Assembly (NCBI RefSeq): GCF_000411975.1
Contig: NZ_ASXG01000124.1
Location: forward strand, 29,070-93,069
Direction of reading: 5' to 3'
Length of the DNA stretch: 64,000 nucleotides
From: Amycolatopsis orientalis DSM 43388
GTDB lineage: Bacteria > Actinomycetota > Actinomycetes > Mycobacteriales > Pseudonocardiaceae
Within the stretch, counting starts at the first letter, position 1; every line of letters starts with the position of its first letter. A program made the position numbers and the translations under genes. The notes below the pieces were generated by a model. That model did not search any database. It was given only the letters and a program-made list of their open reading frames with translations, and had not been told where the DNA came from. This document shows positions 26,043 to 34,946 of this stretch, piece after piece.

Positions 26043-27775
26043 CACCCAACCCGATCTTCGGTGACCGCATGCCCGTGTGGGCCGAACTCGACGAACTCCT
26101 CGACAAACCCGAATTCGACCTCAGCCGCACCGGGATCAACGCCACCTACCAGCGCCTCCAAGCCTTCGGCCGGGTACTCGGACCGGCTACGGAAGTACAT
26201 CGCGACGCCGAAAGACTCATGGCGGGAATGGAGTGGGCCGGGATCATAGACCCCGCGATGATGCACGCCGCGATGGTGCACTACGGGGTCGCCACCACCG
26301 CCCTCGTCGAATGCGGCCGCCCCGGTGGCGACCTCGACCCCCTCATCGCCGACCTCGACACCATGGACGCGCCCGGCGCGATCGTGGCCACCGAACTCGG
26401 GCGCGGCGGATCACAGGTCAATATCCGCACCGAGGCCCGCTACCACCGCGACCGCTCCTCCTTCATCTTGCACACCCCCGACGACACCGCATTGAAGATC
26501 ATGCCCAACGTCGGCTGGACCGGACTTGCCCGGACGGCCGTCGTCAACGCGCGGCTCATCGTCGATGATGCGGACCACGGGGTGCACGCCTTCGCATTCC
26601 GATTCCCGCACCCGCAAGCGCGGGTCACCGTGCTTCCCGGCGGGGCTCCGGTGCCGCTGGACTACTCAGTGATCCGCTTCCAGCACGCCGAGATCCCTTT
26701 CGGCTACTGGCTTTCCGACACCGCCACCATCACCGGCACCGGCGTCAACGACCCCCTTCCGGCCGGACAGCGTCTGGCGCGGTCCCTCAGCGGCGTCAAC
26801 GCCGCCGTTACCTCAGCCGCAGTCGCCCTTGCTTCTGCCACCCGCGCCGCGGTCGCCATAGCCGCCCGGTACAACACACAACGCCTCATCGGCTACCCCG
26901 GCACACCCGCGCTCGGGTTCTCCACCCACCGTGCCCAACTCGCCTCAGCAGTCGCCCACGTCTACGCCACCGGTTTCTACGTTGACAAAGTCCGCCGGGA
27001 CTTCATCAACGAACGTCTCAGTACCGCAGCCACCGGCACGCCCCAACAAGTCGAGCACGCCAGCTACGCGCCCTGGCTCGCCGCCAACCGCGACCGCACC
27101 CTCGCCAAGGTAGCCGCCACGACCACTCTCGAAGGCATTGGCGCCACGTGCAGACGCCTCTGCGGTTTCCAAGGCGTCCTGCACGCCAACCGAATCGCCG
27201 TCTACGAGGACATGGCCCGCAGCTTCCACGCCGCCGGTGGCGACACCCGGCTCCTGCTGCTGGAAGCCGGGAGACAACTCATCGAAGGAACCAGCGCCCC
27301 CGCACGCAGCGCGCCCGGCATCGGCATGGGCGACTCGCGCTCAGTCTGCCGCCTCGTCTCTGTCCACGAACGCGTCCTCGCCGACCAACTGCGGCACCGC
27401 ATCAACCACGACGACGCAGGTGATCACCTCCACGACATCGAGCGCCTGGCCCGCGTGCACATCGTGCGCCGCACCCTGCAGGAATTCCATCAAGCGGCAA
27501 CGAACTCCGAAGGCCGGTGGCGCACCGTCCTCGACTCCGCACGACACCTCTACGGAATCGACGCCCTGCTGGACTCGGCCGGCTGGCACCTCAACCACGG
27601 CTCATTGCACCCCGGCGACCTCGACGTGCTACACAACGCCCACGCTGCCGCCGCCGAAGACGTCGCCCGACACCTCGACGCGCTCATCGACGGGCTCGCA
27701 GTTCCCCCCGGACGCGTCGGCGGGTTCATCGGACGAACCGACTACATCGACCGCGTCGCCGCACTGGTCCGATAG
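26039..27775 (+). CDS. Acyl-CoA oxidase/dehydrogenase-like flavoprotein
   Basis: 578 residues, the length and shape of peroxisomal-type acyl-CoA oxidases rather than the 380-residue dehydrogenases. The FAD/substrate segment AIVATELGRGGSQVNIRTEA matches the oxidase TELGHGSN-like motif. LARSLSGVNAAVTSAAVALA, RYNTQRLIGYPGTPALGF and EGIGATCRRLCGFQGVLHAN follow family order. The usual Gly-His-Gly-Tyr is replaced by RRLCGFQG. The start overlaps the TE-KS stop (ATGA). In this operon it could introduce a double bond into the ACP- or CoA-bound chain. Confidence 0.8.
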   Translation: MTPNPIFGDRMPVWAELDELLDKPEFDLSRTGINATYQRLQAFGRVLGPATEVHRDAERLMAGMEWAGIIDPAMMHAAMVHYGVATTALVECGRPGGDLDPLIADLDTMDAPGAIVATELGRGGSQVNIRTEARYHRDRSSFILHTPDDTALKIMPNVGWTGLARTAVVNARLIVDDADHGVHAFAFRFPHPQARVTVLPGGAPVPLDYSVIRFQHAEIPFGYWLSDTATITGTGVNDPLPAGQRLARSLSGVNAAVTSAAVALASATRAAVAIAARYNTQRLIGYPGTPALGFSTHRAQLASAVAHVYATGFYVDKVRRDFINERLSTAATGTPQQVEHASYAPWLAANRDRTLAKVAATTTLEGIGATCRRLCGFQGVLHANRIAVYEDMARSFHAAGGDTRLLLLEAGRQLIEGTSAPARSAPGIGMGDSRSVCRLVSVHERVLADQLRHRINHDDAGDHLHDIERLARVHIVRRTLQEFHQAATNSEGRWRTVLDSARHLYGIDALLDSAGWHLNHGSLHPGDLDVLHNAHAAAAEDVARHLDALIDGLAVPPGRVGGFIGRTDYIDRVAALVR

Positions 27776-27800
27776 CCTGTGCCGCCCGAGGCCCCAGCCC

Positions 27801-27827
27801 GTGACACCCTCGACCCGAGGGCGTCAC
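27801..27827. terminator. Hairpin after the PKS-like operon
   Basis: GTGAC-A-CCCTCG / CGAGGG-C-GTCAC forms an 11-bp stem with one mismatch and a 3-nt loop, 25 bp after the flavoprotein stop. It lacks a U-tract, as is common in actinomycete terminators. Confidence 0.55.
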
Positions 27828-27944
27828 GTCACACCGCCCGAGCCGGTGCCCGACTGTCAACGCTGACCATCACCAACCCATCGACATTGCCCATCCATCA
27901 CGCGATCACGCCCCTCGCCCCCAGAGTCTCGACCTCCTCACCTA

Positions 27945-28520
27945 ATGGGAGCTACCGGGCCAGCCAGTAGGGCAGACTCGGTGCCGGTAGCCCCGGCAGG
28001 TGAGCACTTCCTCCACCTGAGCATCGAGCTCTGGTGTCCAGACGAGGAAACCTGCTCGCCTCGAGTCAAGAAACTTGCCACCCAGCTCACCGAACAACGC
28101 GCTCGCCGCGACGAACTCGGACTGCTGATCGACGAGGCCACCGCGCCGGAAATGCCCGACACCAGCGCCCTGGAAACCCTGCGCGCGGACGTCGAAGCCG
28201 CAGCCGACGCTGGCAGCGACGAAGCCCTCCGCCGCGTCATACAAACCTTCGTCCACCGAGAGGACATCACCAGCCGCGAAACGGCTGCGCCCACGTTCAT
28301 CATCCCCGGCGACGCCAATGTGCCAACCCAACGCTCCGCAGCCGCGTCACCAGGCACGACTACGGAGCGAAAGGTTCGCACATTGCCTGGATCGGTGCAC
28401 CCAACAAGCCAGTATACGAACCTGAACCTGCTGGTCAGCGGCTTGCCAGTCTCCGTGAAGCCAGCTCACGCGAAGGTTCGCAGGCAGGGATATGGGAAGT
28501 CCCGTCGGAAACAGCGATAG
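27945..28520 (+). pseudogene. Large serine recombinase, C-terminal fragment
   Basis: The frame reads RVKKLATQLTEQRARRDELG, LLIDEATAPEMPDTSALETL and RRVIQTFVHREDITSRETAA. This is the coiled-coil and C-terminal part I recognise from actinobacterial serine recombinases. There is no N-terminal catalytic domain upstream, so the gene is a 5'-truncated relic. It sits exactly between the PKS-like operon and dndA, and probably marks the integration edge of the phosphorothioation island. Confidence 0.65.
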
Positions 28521-28553
28521 AAACTACGCTCTGTTACCGTCGGCCTTGAAGGG

Positions 28554-29723
28554 CTAGCGGACGGCGTTGATCAGTTCGCGAAGTCCGCGCCAGTCGGTCG
28601 CGGGCGTGAGGTGGCTCCAGGAGATGCGCAATGCGCTAGAGACCCGTTCCGCGGGTAGCCCCATGGCGGTGAGTACGTGGCTGGGTTCGTAGCTGTGGGA
28701 GGTGCAGGCTGAGCCGTTGGAGATGGCGGCGAAGCCTTTCAGGGCGACGATCGCGGCTTCCGAGTCGAGTCCAGGTATGGACACGTTGACGGTGTGCGCA
28801 ACCGTGCGGTCGAGGTCACCGTTGAATTCAGCGCCCAGCTCTTGCAGCGCTGTGAGTACGTCGATGCGGTATTTCAGGCATGCGTCCGTGCGTGCCTGAT
28901 GGTTGTCGATGGCGAGTTGAGCGGCCGTTCCTAGCCCGGCGATGTGCGGGACGGGAAGTGTGCCGGGACGGAGGCCGCGTTCTTGCCCGCCGCCGTAGGC
29001 GAGCGGGGTTAGCGGTGGCCGTTTGTAGCCGCGGCGGCGGGCGATCAGCGCTCCAACGCCCTTGGGGCCGAAGATCTTGTGGCCGGAGATGCTGATGAGG
29101 TCGATGCGCGGATCGGACAGGTCGTCGAGTTCCTTGCCGAAGCCTTGTGCCGCGTCGACGTGAAGGTAGGTCGAGTGGTCTCGCAGGAGGTCGGCGATCT
29201 CGCCGATCGGCTGTCTGACGCCCGTCTCGTTGTTGACCTGCATCACTGAAACCGCCACGGTGTCGCGCTGCACAGCGGACGCTACGGCGTCGGGGTCGAC
29301 CCAGCCGCCAGATGTTGGCGGGACGAACGTGACGTCGAAGCCCCTCTTCTGGAGGTGCTCCAGGGGTTCAAGGACGGCCTTGTGTTCGATCTGGGTTGTG
29401 ACAAGGTGGCGCTTGGCTGACGACTCGCCGTGCGGTGCCAACCCGAGCAAAGCGATGTTGTTGCTCTCTGTCGCGCCGCTAGTGAAGACGACTTCATCGG
29501 CCTGCGCGGAGACCACCGCGGCGACCTGCTCGCGTGCACGCTGAACACGGTTCTTCGCGGTTTGCCCGTACTCGTGGGTCCGACTGCCGGCATTGCCGAA
29601 CTCCACCGCCAGGTAGTGCATCATCTCCTGGAGCACCGCGGGCTCGAGCGGTGTCGTCGCGTTGCTGTCGAGGTAGACCGCCTCGTTCGTGTTGTCGCTG
29701 GTCACGCTACCTTCTGTCGTCAT
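28554..29723 (-). CDS. dndA: Cysteine desulfurase DndA
   Basis: 389-residue PLP enzyme (IscS/NifS class) supplying sulfur for DNA phosphorothioation. Visible are NATTPLEP near the N-terminus, TSGATESNNIALLGL, IEHKAVLEPLEHLQKRG, the PLP lysine in ISISGHKIFGPKG and the persulfide cysteine in SNGSACTSHSYEPSHVL. It is transcribed away from dndBCDE, as in the first-described Streptomyces dnd locus. ATG or TTG choices near 29723 differ by few residues. Confidence 0.92.
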   Translation of the reverse strand: MTTEGSVTSDNTNEAVYLDSNATTPLEPAVLQEMMHYLAVEFGNAGSRTHEYGQTAKNRVQRAREQVAAVVSAQADEVVFTSGATESNNIALLGLAPHGESSAKRHLVTTQIEHKAVLEPLEHLQKRGFDVTFVPPTSGGWVDPDAVASAVQRDTVAVSVMQVNNETGVRQPIGEIADLLRDHSTYLHVDAAQGFGKELDDLSDPRIDLISISGHKIFGPKGVGALIARRRGYKRPPLTPLAYGGGQERGLRPGTLPVPHIAGLGTAAQLAIDNHQARTDACLKYRIDVLTALQELGAEFNGDLDRTVAHTVNVSIPGLDSEAAIVALKGFAAISNGSACTSHSYEPSHVLTAMGLPAERVSSALRISWSHLTPATDWRGLRELINAVR

Positions 29724-29864
29724 GTCGGCGTTGCTCGTAGAACTGTCGGTCGATACAGGTAGTGTACGCAGCTAGAGCGCGCGGTGTTCGTAGCCACGCC
29801 GACGCTTGTACGGAGAAAGTCGTACCCAGTTGCGAACTTGGCGAAGGGGAGGTACTGATCGATC
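29724..29864. promoter_or_regulatory. Divergent dndA/dndB promoter region
   Basis: 141 bp separating the two divergent dnd transcripts. GTACGGAGAAAGTCGTAC (29809-29826) contains GTAC-arm symmetry and lies about 40 bp before dndB, a possible operator for DndB, the known negative regulator of dnd operons. Assignment is inference from position. Confidence 0.4.
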
Positions 29865-31016
29865 ATGTCAACTGCGACCGGCGAGACGGCTGACCCGACA
29901 CCGTCGGCTGGTGAGATCTACGGGGGCGCGTTCGAGTACACGTTTCCAGCGGTCAGGGGCGTGCAAGCGCAGCGTGACTTCTACGTCACCATGTTTCCGC
30001 TGCGGCTCGTACCGCGTCTGTTCCTTTTTGACGAGGAGGAGCTGCAGCCTACTCTGCGGGCGCAGCGCAACCTGAACAAGGCGCGTATCCCCGAGATCGC
30101 TCGGTACATGCTGGACAATCCCGACGGGTACGTGTTCTCCGCGCTGACCGCCTCGGTCGACGCTAAGGTGCGGTTCGATCCTCTCGGTACGGGCGGGCCA
30201 GGGGCGCGTGTTGGCCTGCTGGCTATTCCCATGTCGGCGCGTTTCGTCATCAACGACGGCCAGCATCGTCGAGCGGCCATCGAGCAGGCTCTCCGTGAAA
30301 ATCCCGACATGGGTGACGAAAGCATCCCGATCGTGCTCTTCCTTGACATTGGCCTGGAGCGCTGCCAGCAGATGTTCACTGATCTCAACCGGTATGCGAT
30401 CCGTCCCTCTCGGTCGTTGACGATCCTTTACGACCAACGCGAAAACGGCGCGAGGATCGTCAAAAGCGTGGTGAAGACGTCCCCGCTGTGGACGGACCTC
30501 ATTGAGTCTGAGCGGAACAACCTATCTGCTCGCTCACGAAAGCTCTTCACGCTCTCGGCTTTGCACACGGCGACGAAGGCGCTGCTGGACGGAATCAATG
30601 ATCTCAGCGTTGACGAGGCGAGCAGGATCGCGCGGAGTTACTGGACTGTCGTGGGCGAGACTATTCCAGAGTGGAAGCTCGTGCACGAGAAGAAAGTAAG
30701 CGCAGGAGACATCCGCCGCGACTTCCTGCATAGCCACGGTATCGCGTTGCACGCCTTAGGGAAGGTTGGGAACGTCCTTGTGCGGGAGACACGAGATTCC
30801 CGAAAGTGGAAACGCAGCCTTGCGTCGCTAAGCACGCTGGATTGGTCCAGAACAAATTCTAGGCTGTGGGAGGGGCGCGCGATGGTCGGCGGTCGAGTCT
30901 CGAAGTCAGGAAATAGCGTCACCCTGACTACGAATGTCATCAAGAAGCTGCTCAACCTGCCGCTTTCGAGCGAGGAAGAGCGGATCGAAGAATCGTACGA
31001 TCGGGGGCGGGCATGA
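29865..31016 (+). CDS. dndB: DNA sulfur modification regulator DndB
   Basis: 383-residue DGQHR-domain protein. The signature is in RFVINDGQHRRAAIEQAL, followed by SIPIVLFLDIGLERCQQMFT and DLNRYAIRPSRSLTILYD, the usual DndB block. DndB limits the level of modification and represses the operon in other bacteria. It is the first gene of dndBCDE, overlapping dndC by ATGA. Length is as expected. Confidence 0.93.
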   Translation: MSTATGETADPTPSAGEIYGGAFEYTFPAVRGVQAQRDFYVTMFPLRLVPRLFLFDEEELQPTLRAQRNLNKARIPEIARYMLDNPDGYVFSALTASVDAKVRFDPLGTGGPGARVGLLAIPMSARFVINDGQHRRAAIEQALRENPDMGDESIPIVLFLDIGLERCQQMFTDLNRYAIRPSRSLTILYDQRENGARIVKSVVKTSPLWTDLIESERNNLSARSRKLFTLSALHTATKALLDGINDLSVDEASRIARSYWTVVGETIPEWKLVHEKKVSAGDIRRDFLHSHGIALHALGKVGNVLVRETRDSRKWKRSLASLSTLDWSRTNSRLWEGRAMVGGRVSKSGNSVTLTTNVIKKLLNLPLSSEEERIEESYDRGRA

Positions 31017-32554
31017 GCCGCGCAAAGACCAGTAGGAACTCGGCGTTCGCCGACGGAGGCATGTCAGCGGTTCTCGACAGCCTGATCGAGCAAGTCCAGA
31101 ATCTGTACCTCGCGGACCGGATTCCCTGGGTTGTCGGCTACAGCGGCGGCAAGGACTCGACCGCAACCTTGCAGCTGGTCTGGATGGCGCTGGAGGCGCT
31201 GCCGCAGGCTCAGCGGACCAAGCAAGTTCACGTGATCAGCACCGACACCTTAGTAGAGAATCCAGTCGTCGCTGCATGGGTGTCCCACTCGCTCGAACTG
31301 ATCGGACAGCGAGCCGAGAAGGCGAACCTGCCGATCAACCCCCACAGGCTAACGCCCAAGATCACCGACACATTCTGGGTCAACCTAATCGGACGAGGAT
31401 ACCCGGCTCCCCGTCCGAAGTTCCGTTGGTGTACCGAACGACTGAAGATCAATCCATCAAATGACTTTATTCGCCGGATGGTCCGTAAGCACGGCGAAGC
31501 AATCTTGGTGCTGGGCACGCGCAAGGCGGAAAGCTCCGGACGCTCGGCGCGTATGACGTCACTGGAAGGCGGCAGGATTCGCGACCAGCTCAGCCAGAAC
31601 TCCAACCTGCCCAACTCCTTGGTGTACAGCCCAATCGAGGACTGGACCAACGACGACGTCTGGCTGTTCTTGATGCAGCGCCCGAACCCGTGGGGATACA
31701 ACAACAAAGACCTGCTCACCATGTACCAAGGTGCTTCATCGGATGGCGAGTGCCCGTTAGTCGTGGACACCAGCACGCCGAGCTGCGGCGACAGCCGCTT
31801 CGGGTGTTGGACATGCACGCTTGTTGAAAAAGACAAGTCGATGTCCGCGATGATCCAGAATGACGAAGAGAAAGAATGGATGCGTCCTCTTCTGGATATT
31901 CGCAACGAACTTGACGAGACCGATGACCGATCCAAGCGAGACTTCCGCCGAATGAACGGCACTGTCCAACTCTTCCACGACGCACCCATCCACGGTCCAT
32001 ACCTGCAGGAGTGGCGCGAAGCGTGGCTGAACAAGCTACTGGAGGCGCAGACCTACATCCGGCAAGAAGGCCCTGACAATGTGGCGAACATCGAACTCAT
32101 CACCTTGGAGGAGATGGAAGAGATTCGCCGGATCTGGGTTGTAGAGAAGCACGAATTCGAAGACTCCCTTCCCATGATCTACGAGAAGGCCGTCGGCGAG
32201 CCCTATCCCGGTAAGCCAATGGACGATCACCTGCCACTTGGCTCAGATGACGTCAGGCTCCTGCGTGAAATCGTCGGAGACAGCGGTGGATCGTTGCACT
32301 TCGAGCTCGTGCGTGAGCTGCTCGATATTGAACAGCGACATCGCGCAATGTCGCGCCGCGCCGGCCTCTTCGACGCCTTGGAAGCGGCCCTGCAAAAAGG
32401 ATTCTACGACGATCGAGAGGACGCTGTTGCTCGCGCTCGCACGAACCGGGCGCGTCGGAAGGGGGAAGACCGCGATGAATCCTTGAATTCTCTGATCGAC
32501 GCCGAGACAGGAATGATCAATTTGACTCCCGTTGATCGTAAGGCTAAAGCATGA
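31013..32554 (+). CDS. dndC: DNA phosphorothioation sulfurtransferase DndC
   Basis: 513-residue ATP pyrophosphatase of the PAPS-reductase class, with the PP-loop in VVGYSGGKDSTATLQLVW. Candidate Fe-S cysteines are in KFRWCTERLK and in SCGDSRFGCWTCTLVEKD. It activates the DNA backbone or the sulfur for transfer from DndA. It overlaps both dndB and dndD by ATGA. Full length. Confidence 0.95.
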   Translation: MSRAKTSRNSAFADGGMSAVLDSLIEQVQNLYLADRIPWVVGYSGGKDSTATLQLVWMALEALPQAQRTKQVHVISTDTLVENPVVAAWVSHSLELIGQRAEKANLPINPHRLTPKITDTFWVNLIGRGYPAPRPKFRWCTERLKINPSNDFIRRMVRKHGEAILVLGTRKAESSGRSARMTSLEGGRIRDQLSQNSNLPNSLVYSPIEDWTNDDVWLFLMQRPNPWGYNNKDLLTMYQGASSDGECPLVVDTSTPSCGDSRFGCWTCTLVEKDKSMSAMIQNDEEKEWMRPLLDIRNELDETDDRSKRDFRRMNGTVQLFHDAPIHGPYLQEWREAWLNKLLEAQTYIRQEGPDNVANIELITLEEMEEIRRIWVVEKHEFEDSLPMIYEKAVGEPYPGKPMDDHLPLGSDDVRLLREIVGDSGGSLHFELVRELLDIEQRHRAMSRRAGLFDALEAALQKGFYDDREDAVARARTNRARRKGEDRDESLNSLIDAETGMINLTPVDRKAKA

Positions 32555-34527
32555 TCCTCGATGAGTTGGTGCTGCACAACGTCGGCGTCTTCGCCGGTCG
32601 CCACAGCTTCGAACTGACACCCCCATCGCCCGACAAGCCGATCATTCTGATCGGCGCACTCAACGGCGCCGGAAAGACGACCTTCCTCGACTCCATCCAA
32701 TTGGCGTTGTTCGGACCGCTTGCCCGTACAGCCAGCCGAGGCGGCGGCAGCTACCAAAGCTATCTCCGCCGACTGATCCACAACGACGCGCCGCTGGATG
32801 AAGGCGCAGCGATCGAACTCGCGTTCCACATCGTAGAACGAGGCCACGAACGCCATTACCGGTTACGCCGGGCGTGGACCGGTACCGCCACGGGTGCCCG
32901 CGAGCGGGTCGACGTCCTCGTCGACGATCGCCCAGACGGCACCTTGTCACGCCAGTGGGCAGAACGGGTCGATGCGTTCGTGCCTCGAGGCGTCGCGGAA
33001 CTGTTCTTCTTCGATGGCGAGAAGATCGAGACGCTAGCCGAACTCGACAACGCCCGCGAAGTCCTCCGCACGGCCATCGGCGCCCTCCTCGGGCTTGATC
33101 TGGTTGACCGCCTCGCTGCAGACTTGACTCTGGTGGAACGTAACCACAAGGCCGACCAAGCAGCGCCAGCAATGCAAAAGGTCCTCGAGACCGTGCGGAA
33201 TAAAGTTGAGATGCACCGCGAACAGAAGGAGCAAACGAAGCGGAGTGTCGACGAGGCCCGCGGCAAGCTTGAACGAGCGGAAAAGCGGCTGTTCGACGTC
33301 AATGAACGACTGCGTCTCGAGGGTGGTGAACTCTTTGATCGCAGCAGCGAACTGGAGGCAGCCAAACTCCACCTGGCTGAGTCGGCGAAGGACCTTGACT
33401 CGAGGCTACGTGACGCTGCAGCAGGAACACTCCCGCTGCAGCTCGTCCGTGAACAGCTCCTTGAGCTCGCTGAAAGCGCCGAGTCCGAACTGTACGATCG
33501 GCGACAACGCGACATCCGCGACATTCTGCAGAAGCGTGACCGAGCAATCCTCGGCCAACTGAAAAAGCAGGCGGTTTCTGCGGAAGTCATCAAAAATGTA
33601 CAGGACTATCTCGCTGCCGACCGGAAGTCGCAGACGGGAAAAGAAAAAATGAAGCCGATTGCGGAACTGAGTAACGAAAGTGTGGTCATCCTCCGTCGCC
33701 TGATCGATGCCGATCTGGATGCCGAGATCGGGAACGCACAGCGACTCATCGATCAACGGGCCACGGTAGTGCAGGAACTTGATGATGTGCTCCAAATGAT
33801 CGCAAGCGTTCCGCGTGAGAAAGCCCTGGACGAACTTCGCCAGGACCGAGACGACGCCTATCGGGCCGTTGCCGAGGCGACTCAACTGCTCAACCAGGCC
33901 GAGACCGAGGTCGCTGCTGCTGCAGCAGCAGAACACGAGGCCGAGCGGCGCCTCAGCGGCCTGCTGGAGAAGGCCGCGGACGAACTCGGCGCCGCGGAGG
34001 ATTCCCGCCGGGTGATCGAACACAGCCAACGAGTGCGGACGACGCTGAGCCGGTTCCGACACGAGGCCAGCCGCAGAAACGTGGACCGAATTCAGAAGCT
34101 CATCCTGGAATCGTTGCAGCGCCTTGCTCGGAAGAACCGCCTGATCACTGACATTCGTATCGACCCGGAAACCTTCGAAGTCGAGCTCCAAGGACGCAAT
34201 GGCACAGTGCTCCTACCGCAGCAGCTCTCTGCGGGGGAACGACAGCTGCTTGCCGTGTCGATGTTGTGGGGCCTTGGACAGGCATCCGGCCGTCCGCTTC
34301 CCGTTGTGATCGACACGCCGCTCGGCCGGCTTGACGGCATTCACCGCAACCACCTGCTTGAACGGTACTTCCCCCAGGCAAGCCACCAGGTGATCCTCCT
34401 GTCTACCGACCAGGAGATCGACGAAGCAGCGTGGAAGCGGCTCCGTAAGCACGTCGGCCACACCTACCAACTCGAACACGACGCCAGCAGCGGCAGTACA
34501 CGCGCCACCACCGGCTATCTCTGGTAA
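32551..34527 (+). CDS. dndD: DNA phosphorothioation ATPase DndD
   Basis: 658-residue SMC/RecF-type ATPase: Walker A in GALNGAGKTTFLDS, a long central coiled coil, the ABC signature in QQLSAGERQLLAVSMLWG, and Walker B in LPVVIDTPLGRLDGIHRNH. ELFFFDGEKIETLAEL is a DndD hallmark. DndD is thought to open or nick DNA for sulfur incorporation. Coupled to dndC by ATGA; dndE follows after 23 bp. Confidence 0.95.
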   Translation: MILDELVLHNVGVFAGRHSFELTPPSPDKPIILIGALNGAGKTTFLDSIQLALFGPLARTASRGGGSYQSYLRRLIHNDAPLDEGAAIELAFHIVERGHERHYRLRRAWTGTATGARERVDVLVDDRPDGTLSRQWAERVDAFVPRGVAELFFFDGEKIETLAELDNAREVLRTAIGALLGLDLVDRLAADLTLVERNHKADQAAPAMQKVLETVRNKVEMHREQKEQTKRSVDEARGKLERAEKRLFDVNERLRLEGGELFDRSSELEAAKLHLAESAKDLDSRLRDAAAGTLPLQLVREQLLELAESAESELYDRRQRDIRDILQKRDRAILGQLKKQAVSAEVIKNVQDYLAADRKSQTGKEKMKPIAELSNESVVILRRLIDADLDAEIGNAQRLIDQRATVVQELDDVLQMIASVPREKALDELRQDRDDAYRAVAEATQLLNQAETEVAAAAAAEHEAERRLSGLLEKAADELGAAEDSRRVIEHSQRVRTTLSRFRHEASRRNVDRIQKLILESLQRLARKNRLITDIRIDPETFEVELQGRNGTVLLPQQLSAGERQLLAVSMLWGLGQASGRPLPVVIDTPLGRLDGIHRNHLLERYFPQASHQVILLSTDQEIDEAAWKRLRKHVGHTYQLEHDASSGSTRATTGYLW

Positions 34528-34550
34528 AACGACAACCTCCGGGAATCCTC

Positions 34551-34946
34551 ATGCCAATAGACAACATTCGGCTTAGTCAAAAAGCACGCGACCAACTTGT
34601 CACGCTCAAACGACGCACCGGCATCCCGCACTGGAACACCCTCTGCCGATGGGCTTTCTGTCGGTCACTATCCGAGCCAACACCACCGCCGAAAGCGAAA
34701 CATCCAGCCGATAGCAACGTTCAAATGGACTGGCGCACCTTCGCCGGACTCCACGGCGACCTCTACTGGGCCTTGCTGCGTCAGCGCTGCCACTCCGACG
34801 GATTGCCCCTGGACGACGAAACACTCGCTCAACAGTTCCGCGTCCACCTCCACCGCGGGATCGGCTACCTCGTCGGCGACCGGAGCCTGCGCACCATCAC
34901 CGACCTCGTCAACGAAGCCATCGACGTCCCTGCCAACGTGACGTGA
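34551..34946 (+). CDS. dndE: DNA sulfur modification protein DndE
   Basis: 131 residues, starting MPIDNIRLSQKARDQLVTLK then RRTGIPHWNTLCRWAFCRSL, the conserved DndE N-terminus with basic DNA-binding residues. FAGLHGDLYWALLRQRCHSD and RVHLHRGIGYLVGD are also family features. DndE binds nicked DNA in vitro. The stop overlaps the GTG start of the methyltransferase gene (GTGA). Confidence 0.92.
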   Translation: MPIDNIRLSQKARDQLVTLKRRTGIPHWNTLCRWAFCRSLSEPTPPPKAKHPADSNVQMDWRTFAGLHGDLYWALLRQRCHSDGLPLDDETLAQQFRVHLHRGIGYLVGDRSLRTITDLVNEAIDVPANVT

